Shown: positions 9,061 to 17,691, numbered from the stretch's first letter. The stretch is DNA of 64,000 nucleotides from Microbacterium luteum (GCF_015277875.1 NZ_CP063814.1:2108001-2172000); one strand, 5' to 3'. Notes: generated from the letters alone by a model not told the origin. Program-made: numbers and translations.

Positions 9061-10008
9061 TCAGCCCGTGATGACCACCGGCGTTCCGAGCGGCAGGGAG
9101 GCGAGCGCCTCGGTGGCGTCGGCGTCCATGCGGAGGCACCCGTTGGAGACCGCCCCCGACCGTGCGTCGTGGTAGTGGAAGGCCGTGATCGCGACATCGG
9201 CACCCCCGAAACCGTCGAGGGTGGGGCTCTGCACCGACAGGTACACCAGGGGGTGGCCCCGCGTGTAGGCGAAGCTCGGCTCGGTGCGCACGGTCATGAC
9301 GAACGCGCGCCCGAGCGGTGTGGGTGTGGCCTCGACGCCGGACCCGAAGTCGGTGGCGATCCGCTCTCGGTCTTCTCCGCGCACGATGTCGACGGTGCGG
9401 TTGGCAAGGGAAACCTCGACGACCGCGTCCTGGGCGCTCAGCTCCACATCCTGGGTGCGCAGCCACCCGGTGAGCTGGGCCGGATCGCCGTTCGACGGGA
9501 ACGCCTGGCGACCGACGAGCATGACCTTGACCCACGCGTCGTACTGTTCGATGACGGGAACGATGGTGCCGTCGTAGACGTAGTCCCGCGGAAGAGTCGC
9601 AACGGGTGAGGAGCCCGGCTCGGCGAACACGGGTGCCGCGGCATCGGTCGCGCGCGCGGCCACGCCCGTGACGTCACCGTAGGGATCGTCGTCGACCGGA
9701 AGCTCGGGGATGACGGCGAACACCGTCACCTCGGGAAGGCCGGTGAGGTCGTAGTCCGTCGTGTCCGCGGCGGGCCCCGTGGGTGTCGGGGTCGCGGTGG
9801 GCGAAGGTGCGGGAGTGCTCGTGGGAGTCAGGGTCGGCGTGGGGGTCGCTGCAGCCGGCTCCGACTCACCGGGTTGCAGCACCCAAGCGACGATGAGCGC
9901 GGTGACCGCGATGACGGCGGCGACGGCGAGCGCCATCCACCCCGCGTTCTTCCGGGTGAGCACGCGCGCCGAGGTCATGACTCCATCGTCGGTGCCCGCC
10001 GGCGCCAT
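9061..10008 (-). CDS. L,D-transpeptidase (YkuD) with membrane anchor
   Basis: A 315-residue cell-envelope enzyme expected to form 3-3 peptidoglycan cross-links or attach proteins. Residues ~20-45 form one membrane segment (WMALAVAAVIAVTALIVAW), followed by a Pro/Thr-rich spacer of TPTP repeats. The C-terminal YkuD domain ends with the catalytic HYHDARSGAVSNGCLRM motif (Cys nucleophile, conserved His, SNGC and Arg). An SH3-like segment (YDGTIVPVIEQYDAWVKV) precedes it. The start MAPAGTDDGVM could also be the internal ATG ten codons later. No operon partner is obvious. Confidence 0.9.
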   Translation of the reverse strand: MAPAGTDDGVMTSARVLTRKNAGWMALAVAAVIAVTALIVAWVLQPGESEPAAATPTPTLTPTSTPAPSPTATPTPTGPAADTTDYDLTGLPEVTVFAVIPELPVDDDPYGDVTGVAARATDAAAPVFAEPGSSPVATLPRDYVYDGTIVPVIEQYDAWVKVMLVGRQAFPSNGDPAQLTGWLRTQDVELSAQDAVVEVSLANRTVDIVRGEDRERIATDFGSGVEATPTPLGRAFVMTVRTEPSFAYTRGHPLVYLSVQSPTLDGFGGADVAITAFHYHDARSGAVSNGCLRMDADATEALASLPLGTPVVITG

Positions 10009-10067
10009 CGCAAGCGACGCACGGAACCGTCGCCCCTCGGCGAAGACGCATGCTCGTCCTGCCGACC

Positions 10068-10652
10068 TCAGCGCGCGAGGCGCACGTCGTAGCGCTGCAG
10101 GACGACGCCCTGCCCGTACGTGCGCGCCTCGATCAGATCGAGGTCGACGCGTGGATCGCCGTCGAAGAGGCCTCTTCCCCGGCCGAGCACCGTGGGATGG
10201 GTGAACAGCATCACCTCATCGAGAAGGCCGGCATGCAGCAGCGCCGTCGCGATCGTCGCGCCCCCGACGCCGATGTCTCCGTCGGACTCGGCACGGAGCG
10301 CGGTGAGCTCCGCGATCGCGTCGCCACCGGTGCCCACGATGCGCGTTCGGTGAGGGGCGCTTGCGCGGGTGCGAGAGACCAAGACCTTCGGCATCGTTGT
10401 CCAGATGCGGCCGTACTCGCGGATCACGGGCGATTGAGACGCGTCCTCGGCCGCGGCCGGCCAGAACGACTCCATGAGCTCGTAGACGCGGCGACCCTGC
10501 ACCATGGCAGTGAAAGCGCGGGCACGGGTGTTGAACTCCTCGTGCAGGATGTCGTCGATGCGCATCCAGTCCCCGCCGCCGTCCTCACCCTCGGCCTCCT
10601 CGATGCGCAGATCGAGGGAGACGTTCATCCAGTAGACGAATCGCGCCGTCAT
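10068..10652 (-). CDS. Dihydrofolate reductase-like (RibD C-terminal domain) protein
   Basis: A 194-residue protein of the RibD-C/DHFR-like fold, a family common in actinobacteria with unknown natural substrates. The N-terminus MTARFVYWMNVSLDLRIE corresponds to the nucleotide-binding first strand, and MVQGRRVYELMESFWPAA is the typical R(V/T)YE block. DIGVGGATIATALLHAGLLDE and PTVLGRGRGLFDG form the family's C-terminal glycine-rich signature. It starts 18 bases downstream of the acyltransferase gene, so the pair may share a transcript. Confidence 0.85.
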   Translation of the reverse strand: MTARFVYWMNVSLDLRIEEAEGEDGGGDWMRIDDILHEEFNTRARAFTAMVQGRRVYELMESFWPAAAEDASQSPVIREYGRIWTTMPKVLVSRTRASAPHRTRIVGTGGDAIAELTALRAESDGDIGVGGATIATALLHAGLLDEVMLFTHPTVLGRGRGLFDGDPRVDLDLIEARTYGQGVVLQRYDVRLAR

Positions 10653-10670
10653 GTCTGCTCCCGCCCGGCG

Positions 10671-11948
10671 TCAGCGCGACGCCTGCTGCAGCCCACGGTA
10701 AGCCTTCTCGACGGCATCGGCCAGGCCCGCGATGTCAGAAACCGCGGTGGGATCGGTGCAGAATCCGATGCCGAGGGAATCGCCGTGGGAAATCGCGGCG
10801 ATCCGCAGGGCATGGTGCATTCCCGGTTCCGAGGCCGAGACGAGCTGCGCGACGCGCCGGCCCGTCACGGACAATTCGCTTCGCGGTCCGGGCACGTTGG
10901 AGATGGCGACACTGAATTCCCGCGAGCTGGATTCGACGCGCTCGAGCATCGCCGACACCGAGGGCAGCCCGCCGAGCGGGTGGACCTGACCGATCGCGTG
11001 CATGAGGTCGTACATCAGCTCGGCATCGTCGGCCTGCTTCGCCGCGCGCGTCTGAGCGCTGATGCGGTCGAGCCGGATGAGCGGGTCGGATGCGCGGAGT
11101 TCGAGGTCGACGTTCATGAACGAGTCGCGGTTTCCCACGGCCGGGCCGTCGTCTCGATGGTGGAGACTTACCGGGATCTGCGCGCGCAGGCGCGGGGCCG
11201 ACGCACCGAGCCATGAGCGCAGACCCCCGGAGACGATGGCCATCAGGACGTCGTTGACGGTGGTGCGACGCGGGCGGGATGCGGCGACTGCCTTGAGTGC
11301 GCCGAGCGGCACGGTCGTGAATGCCAGCTCTCGATGTGCGGTAAGGGGGCGGTCGAACGGCGAGCGCGACCCCGGCCGGCCCAGCTCGCGTCCGATCGCC
11401 GCCGGAAGCCGCTGCCACAGCCCGCGACGCGCTCCGGAAGCGGGAGCAGGGCGCATTCCGACGGAGGAGGCCGGATGTTCGCTCGGGTCGGCGACGGTAT
11501 CCTGCAGGAACCGCATGCCCGCGATCCCGTCGACCATGGCGTGGTGCAGGCGAGCGGCGAGCGCTTCGCGACCGTCGTCGAGCGGCCCGATCACGTCGAT
11601 CGACCACAGCGGCTGGCGGTGGTCGAGGGGCACGGCCATCAGATCCCCGACCGTGCGCCGCAGGTCTTCGACCGATGCCACGGGCTCGGGGTGACGACGG
11701 ATGTGACGAGCGATGTCGAAGTCTTCCGCCGGCACCCAGCGCGGCCGGTCTCCTCCGGTGTCCACCCGCTCGCGCGCCCGTGGATGGGCATCCAGGCGCT
11801 CCGTGACGCGATGCCGGAGCCCGTCGAGGTCGAGGGTCTCGCCCGGCTCGAGGATCAGCAGCTTCAGCGTGTGGCCGGCCACGGCCGCCGACTCGAGCGC
11901 GAGGATGCGCGCATCATCCTCGGACAGGAAATCCGGCTCCGCTGTCAC
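10671..11948 (-). CDS. WS/DGAT-type acyltransferase
   Basis: A 425-residue member of the wax ester synthase/acyl-CoA:diacylglycerol acyltransferase family that makes storage lipids in actinobacteria. The active-site motif HHxxxDG is seen as ARLHHAMVDGIAG near residue 145. The second family block NDVLMAIVSGGLRSWL lies near 230, and FSVAISNVPGPRSEL (the conserved NxPGP) near 350. The length is slightly below the 450-480 typical of the family. A second product activity (diacylglycerol versus wax ester) cannot be chosen from sequence alone. Confidence 0.88.
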   Translation of the reverse strand: MTAEPDFLSEDDARILALESAAVAGHTLKLLILEPGETLDLDGLRHRVTERLDAHPRARERVDTGGDRPRWVPAEDFDIARHIRRHPEPVASVEDLRRTVGDLMAVPLDHRQPLWSIDVIGPLDDGREALAARLHHAMVDGIAGMRFLQDTVADPSEHPASSVGMRPAPASGARRGLWQRLPAAIGRELGRPGSRSPFDRPLTAHRELAFTTVPLGALKAVAASRPRRTTVNDVLMAIVSGGLRSWLGASAPRLRAQIPVSLHHRDDGPAVGNRDSFMNVDLELRASDPLIRLDRISAQTRAAKQADDAELMYDLMHAIGQVHPLGGLPSVSAMLERVESSSREFSVAISNVPGPRSELSVTGRRVAQLVSASEPGMHHALRIAAISHGDSLGIGFCTDPTAVSDIAGLADAVEKAYRGLQQASR

Positions 11949-11976
11949 CTTCGCTCCCGTCCCTCGCGGGCGTTCG

Positions 11977-12597
11977 TCAACCGCATCTCACCGGGCTGCC
12001 GGATGACGCGCTCGCGACGATCTCATCCTCCGAGACGTGTGCTGCCTCGGCGATAGAAATGAGGTGCTCGCACACGTCGCCGCTCGCGGAGTCGATCAGG
12101 GCACGAATCGTGCGCGCGTCGGCGTCGTGGCCGTGAGCGTCGTCCAACGTCTCGGAATAGTCGATGAGTCCGTCGAGCCGGGACAGCACCGCGGCTCTGG
12201 CGGCGAGGTCGCCCGGCGGGGTTCCCCACAGATTCTCGATGAGGATGCCCGGCCGAGGCTCGCCCTCGGCGCCGTCGCCCGGCGACGTCACGCGGACACC
12301 GAGCGTGTACAGCGTGACGCCGGCAGGGACGTCGAATTCGGTGGCACGCTGCACGGCCTGTTCGAGCACCTGCTCGTCGCGCGTCGCATCGAGCTCGACC
12401 TCGAGATCGCCCGAACCGAAGAACGGCAGGTTGTTGCTCACGAATCCGCCGGTGCCGGTGACGCCGTCTGTGTCGGCCATGAACTGGGCGAAGTCATCCT
12501 CTGTCGCGGATCCGGCGTTCGCCCTCGAGCAGCCGCTCAGCGCCGCCACGCACGCCGTCACGAGCACGATCCCGACAAGACCCCTCATCAGCCGCAT
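11977..12597 (-). CDS. Predicted lipoprotein of unknown function
   Basis: A 206-residue exported lipoprotein. The N-terminus MRLMRGLVGIVLVTACVAALSGC is a lipoprotein signal peptide (split here for reading: hydrophobic core, then LSGC lipobox), so Cys23 would be acylated and the protein anchored to the outer face of the membrane. The mature part is acidic, with no recognised domain; VEHLI-like helices close the C-terminus before a terminal Cys. I do not recognise the family. It lies just outside the left end of the island described below. Confidence 0.75.
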   Translation of the reverse strand: MRLMRGLVGIVLVTACVAALSGCSRANAGSATEDDFAQFMADTDGVTGTGGFVSNNLPFFGSGDLEVELDATRDEQVLEQAVQRATEFDVPAGVTLYTLGVRVTSPGDGAEGEPRPGILIENLWGTPPGDLAARAAVLSRLDGLIDYSETLDDAHGHDADARTIRALIDSASGDVCEHLISIAEAAHVSEDEIVASASSGSPVRCG

Positions 12598-12653
12598 GTG
12601 GCCATCTTCGCAGAGCGCGCCGAATCACCTCGGAATCCGCTCGCGGGAATGCA

Positions 12654-12683
12654 GAAGGCCCGGCTCATTCGAGCCGGGCCTTC
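12654..12683. terminator. Strong hairpin, probably the displaced tRNA-Pro terminator
   Basis: GAAGGCCCGGCTC (12654-12666) pairs perfectly with GAGCCGGGCCTTC (12671-12683) across a 4-base loop. It lies 6 bases outside the CCGG that borders the left end of the 22-kb island. If the island is removed in silico, this hairpin falls 10 bases after the end of tRNA-Pro, the spacing expected of its terminator. Confidence 0.8.
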
Positions 12684-12689
12684 ATCTTT

Positions 12690-12720
12690 CCGGTGGGCTG
12701 TTGGCACAATCTGTAGTAAC
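12690..12720 (+). repeat. Left terminal inverted repeat of the island
   Basis: The first bases read CCGGTGGGCTGTTGGCACAA and continue TCTGTAGTAAC. The reverse complement of 35048-35080 begins CCGGAGGGCTGTTGGCAAAA and continues CTGTTAGCAGAAC. The first 20 bases differ at two positions; the inner part aligns with small gaps. CCGG (12690-12693) is the probable target sequence, so the element proper starts at about 12694. Confidence 0.65.
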
Positions 12721-12796
12721 GCGGTGCAACGTGATGCCGCACGTCCCGCTTTCCTGCCGACTGCGGCACTTTTTCCTGCACCCATCTACTCGCCGT

Positions 12797-13489
12797 TCAC
12801 AGGTCCCAGTCGACGCGCGCCTTGCTCCCGAGGAATGCGCTGACCTTTCCGAACGGCGGCGACTTGGCGAGAGTTGGCCGATCTGCGCGACCGGCTCGAG
12901 GATGAGCGTTCGCGAACCTGCGATGCAATGGGTTGTTTAGCGGAACGAGGTCAGCGACATCGTTCGCGAAACCGCCCCACAGCAACCATGCGATCCTCTT
13001 CGGCTGCGAATTGATGGCCCGAAGTACTTCAACGGTGAACTGCTCCCATGTCGCTAGGTCGGGCTCAGTATCTCCAACGCCGTGAGTGAGTGCCACGTTG
13101 AGTAAGAGGATGCCACGGCGGGCCCACGGCGTCAGGTCGTCTTGTGTGGGTGCGATACCCACGTCTCGTCGAAGCCCTCCGAAGATGCGCCCCAGCGACT
13201 TAGGGCGTGAGCCGGTGTAGGAAGTTGGGGTCGAGAATGCCAGCCCATGCGCCTGGTCTGGGATCGGATATGGATCCTCTCCAACAATGACGGCGCGCAC
13301 AGCGTCGAGCGGTGTCAAGTGAAACGCGCGAAAAACGTCCCGCCCAGTGGGAGGTGAGACCTGACCCGGACTTGAAGTGGCGTAGATGTCATCTACGACG
13401 TCGTACAACTGCATCAGGTCGAAGCCATTGTCAGCGACTGCGACTGCCCAGTCGTCGGGGAGGCGCGAGCAATCCGACTGGGTGATCAT
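12797..13489 (-). CDS. Divergent uracil-DNA glycosylase (family 1-like) in island
   Basis: A 230-residue protein related to Ung, which removes uracil from DNA. The active-site block is VIVGEDPYPIPDQAHGLAFS (residues 68-87): the catalytic Asp72 and Tyr74 are kept, but the usual Gln of GQDPY is Glu71. ILLLNVALTHG (127-137) matches the uracil-specificity block, and AWLLWGGFA (167-175) is also conserved. The minor-groove loop HPSPLS has become HPRAG (196-200). The start codon overlaps the upstream nuclease-like gene by 4 bases (ATGA), so it is the last gene of a three-gene unit with the OLD protein. Activity on uracil is plausible but the substitutions leave it open. A housekeeping ung is presumably elsewhere. 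Confidence 0.8.
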   Translation of the reverse strand: MITQSDCSRLPDDWAVAVADNGFDLMQLYDVVDDIYATSSPGQVSPPTGRDVFRAFHLTPLDAVRAVIVGEDPYPIPDQAHGLAFSTPTSYTGSRPKSLGRIFGGLRRDVGIAPTQDDLTPWARRGILLLNVALTHGVGDTEPDLATWEQFTVEVLRAINSQPKRIAWLLWGGFANDVADLVPLNNPLHRRFANAHPRAGRADRPTLAKSPPFGKVSAFLGSKARVDWDL

Positions 13490-14469
13490 GGGATCCAGTT
13501 CTCCTCAGCGCCGAGTCGAGGCGTACGGATGACGACAATCCCGCCGACATTGTCGGGCATCTGGTTCTGCAGCGACTCAAGGTCTCGGTCTCTAGCAATC
13601 ACCTCAAGGACGTAGTCAGGCGGAGAGTACGTCAGCGGGTTTAGCACGTGATCCAGATATCGGACTCCGCCGTGCATCGTGTCAGCCGGAAGGCCCTGGA
13701 AGACAGGTCCAAGGTCATCGTGGGCAGCCGCGGCTGAGCGCTCGACGCTCGTAGCCACCGGGGACAACTGACCGGCACGGACCTTGAGAACCCGGTCCAC
13801 CATAGAGCGGACGACGGCGCGCGTGCCGTCGGGCCTCGCCTTGAGGAACCTCGCCAGATCAGGTGACATGGCTCGCTGTAGCGCCGGTATGAGAAAGGCC
13901 CCTGTCGAAGGCGGCTTCCATAGGTCCTCGAGCGCCACTGACCGCTCATAGGTCGAGACCGCATCGTCCACCATCGAGTCGTCAGCGAGCAGAGCCGGCA
14001 TGAGCGAAACCGTCCTCCTCATGCACTCAGGACATCGGGACTTCCAATGCTTGCCGGGGCAGGGCGCCCAATGCCTGTAATCCCCCGTGCCGAGGTAGAG
14101 CGCGTGAACAGGGAGCACGCGGAGAGTGGCAGCAGCTTCGACGAGGCTCTCGCGTTGCAGTCTTGTTGAACCCTTGGTGTGGTAGTCGAACTTGAAGCTC
14201 CAGCGATGTTTCGTTACCGTCAGGCGCTTCGCCTGCACCAGCATCCCGTATGCCCCGAAGCTGTCGATCCACCACCAGACCCAGTCCGCACCGCTCAACG
14301 CTTCTGCGCGCTGGGTAAACGGAACCACGGTGACTGCGGGCGCGGCGTGAGCGAGGACCATCTCGGTCATCGCGGTCTCTCCCCAAGCGAGCTCCGCGGC
14401 TTCGCAGACCGCCATGTGCCTAGCAGACACGATTCGTGCGCGCCGAAACGCCTCTTGGACGGTAGTCAT
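13486..14469 (-). CDS. Putative nuclease with PD-(D/E)XK-like residues
   Basis: A 327-residue protein of no family I can name with certainty; it resembles the uncharacterised DUF6615 group. The N-terminal 100 residues have the pattern of a restriction-endonuclease fold: Glu31 in AELAWGET, Asp62 in SGADWVWWWI, and a strand ending MLVQAKRL with Gln79-Ala-Lys81, i.e. the E...D...(E/Q)xK arrangement. A possible metal-binding cluster, CPGKHWKSRCPECMRR (Cys137, Cys146, Cys149), follows. The C-terminal half is helical without known motifs. The gene lies between the OLD gene (65-base gap) and the glycosylase gene (4-base overlap), which suggests a functional link. The nuclease role is inference. Confidence 0.65.
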   Translation of the reverse strand: MTTVQEAFRRARIVSARHMAVCEAAELAWGETAMTEMVLAHAAPAVTVVPFTQRAEALSGADWVWWWIDSFGAYGMLVQAKRLTVTKHRWSFKFDYHTKGSTRLQRESLVEAAATLRVLPVHALYLGTGDYRHWAPCPGKHWKSRCPECMRRTVSLMPALLADDSMVDDAVSTYERSVALEDLWKPPSTGAFLIPALQRAMSPDLARFLKARPDGTRAVVRSMVDRVLKVRAGQLSPVATSVERSAAAAHDDLGPVFQGLPADTMHGGVRYLDHVLNPLTYSPPDYVLEVIARDRDLESLQNQMPDNVGGIVVIRTPRLGAEENWIP

Positions 14470-14533
14470 CGAATCCGCGCTCTCAGAACACTCCTCGCCC
14501 AGCCCTGGCTGCTACATCCTTGCCCAGAGAACC

Positions 14534-16237
14534 TCACGCTGCCGACGCTTGCTTCTGGTCGTCCGGGCTCTGGATCAACTCAGCCTGCTTTGCAAGCGCA
14601 GTATCGAGGGCTGTGCAGACGGTCACCCAGCGAGTTGCCCAGTTGGTGTCTGCCGACGCCTCGGCTCGGATGCGCAGCTTGTTTCCGACCGAGCTCTTGG
14701 CCCCGTCCTTGATTCGGTACCGGACGACATCCTTCGCGGCGTCCACCTGAAAGTCTGAGAACTGCTTATCGTTGTCCTCGTTCAGTTCACTCATCCATTC
14801 ATCTGGAAAGAGGCCTTCAACTGCAAAGCCATTTCGAACATAGACATACTCACGGTTTGAGATGAATGGAACCCCGACATTGCCGAAGTAGCTCGCGAGA
14901 TCACTGACAGCCTTCTGTCCCGCCTCATCGCCGTCGAAGAGACTCACCGTGGGCTGCTCTTTGCGAAGGATCTCATAGTTTGCGCGAACAAACCCCGCGA
15001 GCTGGGATGCGCCACCCCGGTCGCTGATGGTCGCGTTGCGGAGCTGCGGCCAAGCCGCCCCAGCCCACCCCTCGCTCAAGCGCAGGAACCAGCGCAGGAA
15101 CTCGGAGTCGCTCTGTCCCTCTGTCAGGACCGTTACAGTCCCCAAAGAAAAGTAGTCTGCGAATCGCAGTCCGAGGCCGCGCCGAAGGGCCATAGTCGCC
15201 TTTTCGTGCGACTTGAATGTCTCGATGGAGGTGCAAGCATCGGGATCAAGGCTCGTGCCGATGACTCGACGGGGGTCGTGCGGAACGAAGGCCATGGAAT
15301 GACTCGTCATGACGAGAGTCGACGACTCCCCCAGCTTTTCGAGCAGTCTGGTCGCGCTGTGCGACAGCTTCGGGTGCAAGAACGATTCGGGCTCCTCCAC
15401 GAGCCAAATAGATCTGCGCCCTCGCGCAGTCTCCATGTCCGTTACCCATTGCAGTGCGGCCATGAAAGCGAGGCTCTGAATGCCTTGCCCCTTCCGGTCT
15501 AGTGAGGTCTTGTAGGGATCGCTGAGATAGAAATCGAAGTCGCTGAGCATGTTCTCGAGCGATCCACCCTTGAACCCGAACGACGCGGAAACGTTGGCAA
15601 CGCCACTGGAGACGAGGGCCGTCGTGATGTTGTGGGAGACCGCGGCGAGTTCCCTCTCAATCTCGCCCAGCAACGGTTCCAGTACCCCCACAACGACACC
15701 CCGGATGAAAGGGGTCAGGACGTCGTCGATGAGTTCACGCATGCTTTTTTCCGACGGGATGAAATGGCATTCGAACTGCTTCAGAAGGTCAATGACGAGT
15801 TGCTTCTGAAGACGGCTGATAGCAGACTGCGCCGTGCCGTCCTTCGGTCGCTTCTGGTTCGGGAAGAAGTTGTACACGGGAGTGTTCGATGGCGAGAAGG
15901 TGAGATAAAGCGCAACTGCTCCCCCTGGCCGGTCCAGCCCGTACATGGCGTAGAGCTTGTCTAGATCCTCGTAGAAGCCTGAGTCAGCGCCGGTCTGATC
16001 TCCTTCGAAGTAACCGACGATTGAGGTTCGTGCGCCCTTACCCCTGGGGGAATCGTGCTCGACTGTGTATGCGTGCATGTTGTCATGGCCAGTAAAAAAC
16101 ATCTGGACGGCTTGCAACAGATTCGTCTTGCCACTGTTGTTCGGTCCGATGACAGTCAGACTCTCCCGCAGGTCCAGGAACTGCTCCTGCGCCCCGACCG
16201 TCCGAAAGTTCTTTACCCGCACCCCAGTTAGCTTCAC
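14534..16237 (-). CDS. OLD-family ATP-dependent endonuclease
   Basis: A 567-residue ABC-type ATPase fused to a TOPRIM nuclease, the overcoming-lysogenization-defect architecture found in many phage-defence loci. ATPase: Walker A VIGPNNSGKTNLLQ (Gly31-Thr38), signature-like KGQGIQSLAFMAAL (249-262), Walker B SIWLVEEPESFLHP (276-289) and switch His in VMTSHSMAF (His313). TOPRIM: TVTVLTEGQSDSEFL (acidic Glu373) and VSLFDGDEAGQKA (Asp435, Asp437). The C-terminal region has the basic SVGNKLRIR. The next gene is not a UvrD helicase as in Gabija, but a nuclease-like protein followed by a DNA glycosylase. It starts with ATG about 210 bases from the divergent short intergenic region. Confidence 0.88.
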   Translation of the reverse strand: MKLTGVRVKNFRTVGAQEQFLDLRESLTVIGPNNSGKTNLLQAVQMFFTGHDNMHAYTVEHDSPRGKGARTSIVGYFEGDQTGADSGFYEDLDKLYAMYGLDRPGGAVALYLTFSPSNTPVYNFFPNQKRPKDGTAQSAISRLQKQLVIDLLKQFECHFIPSEKSMRELIDDVLTPFIRGVVVGVLEPLLGEIERELAAVSHNITTALVSSGVANVSASFGFKGGSLENMLSDFDFYLSDPYKTSLDRKGQGIQSLAFMAALQWVTDMETARGRRSIWLVEEPESFLHPKLSHSATRLLEKLGESSTLVMTSHSMAFVPHDPRRVIGTSLDPDACTSIETFKSHEKATMALRRGLGLRFADYFSLGTVTVLTEGQSDSEFLRWFLRLSEGWAGAAWPQLRNATISDRGGASQLAGFVRANYEILRKEQPTVSLFDGDEAGQKAVSDLASYFGNVGVPFISNREYVYVRNGFAVEGLFPDEWMSELNEDNDKQFSDFQVDAAKDVVRYRIKDGAKSSVGNKLRIRAEASADTNWATRWVTVCTALDTALAKQAELIQSPDDQKQASAA

Positions 16238-16451
16238 TTCGATAAGTTATCGCGCGATGTCCACATTCCATCCTCGCCCGAGCGGCGCGCCCACTGAGCA
16301 ACTACAGAACGTGACGCGGATGAGTTCACCATTGCGCACCACGACTAGCGTTGCGACATGGACAAAGAAAGTCTCGCCCCGGGCGAGAGCTTGCACCTAG
16401 TCGTCGCGCCCGCTCCGCCCGAGCTGCGGACTGAATCGGTTTAGTAGCAGG

Positions 16452-17330
16452 TCAACGGTTACGTTTGCTGTCGCCGAACTGCTTGAGCACTGTATCGACC
16501 ACAAGCGCCGCCGACACGACGAGCGACAGCAGTGGATCTTCTAGCGGCCGGTACATCTCAAGCACGTAGTTGTCCGCCTTGGTGAAGTTCTCTTTCCCGA
16601 GCCCTGCCCAGGTCTTCGTGATCCTTGCGATCTCGGTGCCTCGGGGGTCCTGGATGCTGAAGTCCCACGCTCGCCAGTCCTCCGCGTTGATCGTGCCGAG
16701 CACCTTATCGTCTGACTCCATCCTGAAGCGGACGTTGAACTTGCCGCCGAGTACCTGGGCCATGACACCGAAGTTCTCCTGCGCGATCTGGCCGACATGA
16801 CTGCCGTCCTCTCGCATGACGATCACCTTGGACTTCAGCATCGTTGCCGGCCGAGTCAACGTCAGCACGGGACGACCGTCCGCGTCGACGATCTGTAGGC
16901 GTTTGGTCGAGTTCTCGCGTCCGACCACGACCCGGGACATGCTTGATCCGTACTCGCGCACGCCGCCTACTTTGTGGCCGTGCTGATTGAAGACTTGGTA
17001 CTCGGCCTTCTTCTCGAACAGCTTCGCCCTCTGGTTGACCACGAGCACTTGCTCGGTGAATAGCGTCCCGCCGCCGATGCGAGATGAGTCGCCAACGCCG
17101 AGCTTCCTGAGTTGGCGCTGCACCTTTTTGTTGGCGACGGGAGCCTGGGTTGCAACCTGCGTCGTGGCGGGCTGCCCTGTCGGCGGAGCGGGCGGCGCGA
17201 CGACCGGTGCATCGACAAGCTGCTGCCCCCGCGACCCGACGTGCTCCGTCCACTGCACGCCGTTCCAGTACCGGTGTTCGTACCGACCGAACGGATCGGG
17301 AAACCAGCCAGCGGGCGCACGCTCATTCAT
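16452..17330 (-). CDS. DUF2510 plus LURP-one/scramblase-like protein
   Basis: A 292-residue protein with two parts. Residues ~6-35 (AGWFPDPFGRYEHRYWNGVQ then WTEHV) are the short DUF2510 tryptophan-rich module common at the N-terminus of actinobacterial membrane-associated proteins. After a Pro/Ala linker, residues ~80-280 look like the LURP-one/phospholipid-scramblase beta barrel: FTEQVLVVNQRAKLFEKK, YQVFNQHGHKVGGV, LTRPATMLKSKVIVMREDG and a hydrophobic C-terminal helix LLSLVVSAALVVDTVL. Barrels of this type are tethered to membranes by that last helix. The function is unknown. It has its own orientation in the island and no clear partner. Confidence 0.7.
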   Translation of the reverse strand: MNERAPAGWFPDPFGRYEHRYWNGVQWTEHVGSRGQQLVDAPVVAPPAPPTGQPATTQVATQAPVANKKVQRQLRKLGVGDSSRIGGGTLFTEQVLVVNQRAKLFEKKAEYQVFNQHGHKVGGVREYGSSMSRVVVGRENSTKRLQIVDADGRPVLTLTRPATMLKSKVIVMREDGSHVGQIAQENFGVMAQVLGGKFNVRFRMESDDKVLGTINAEDWRAWDFSIQDPRGTEIARITKTWAGLGKENFTKADNYVLEMYRPLEDPLLSLVVSAALVVDTVLKQFGDSKRNR

Positions 17331-17691
17331 GCATGGAGGCTAACAGCGAAGGGCGACGCGACCTGGGTGCGCGGCCTGCTCGAACGCGCGCGCCGGCGAC
17401 ACGGCTTCGCTACCGAACGCAGTCGCCGAGAAGAGCTGATCAGATAGAAACCCGGCTTGAAGATGTCGTGGAGTCCCGTCCGGGCGCCAAACACCGCTCG
17501 CGACCTATGCCGTCGACCAGGCCCGGTGAGCTCAACCCACAGGTCGTCGCGTGAATTCGCGAGGAGGGGTGGACCTTCGAACCACCGGTCGGCGTGGTTT
17601 TCCCGCTCCTCGACATTTAAGCAGCCGGACCCGACGCGGCACACGGGAACCCGTGCCGCCGAGTGCGCCGCACCAACCGCAGTCGGCGTGC

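Noticed and set aside
14534..16237. Gabija system
   Set aside because: The OLD protein resembles GajA in architecture but no UvrD-like GajB gene is adjacent; the neighbours are a nuclease-like protein and a glycosylase.
16358..16444. A 28-codon open frame in the gap between the OLD gene and the LURP-one-like gene
   Set aside because: There is no ribosome binding site or similarity to anything I know; the 214-base gap is better read as promoter space for the OLD operon.
17563..17640. A tRNA-like fragment around GGTTCGAAGG on the minus strand
   Set aside because: No acceptor stem or anticodon arm can be folded; only the T-loop-like string is present.
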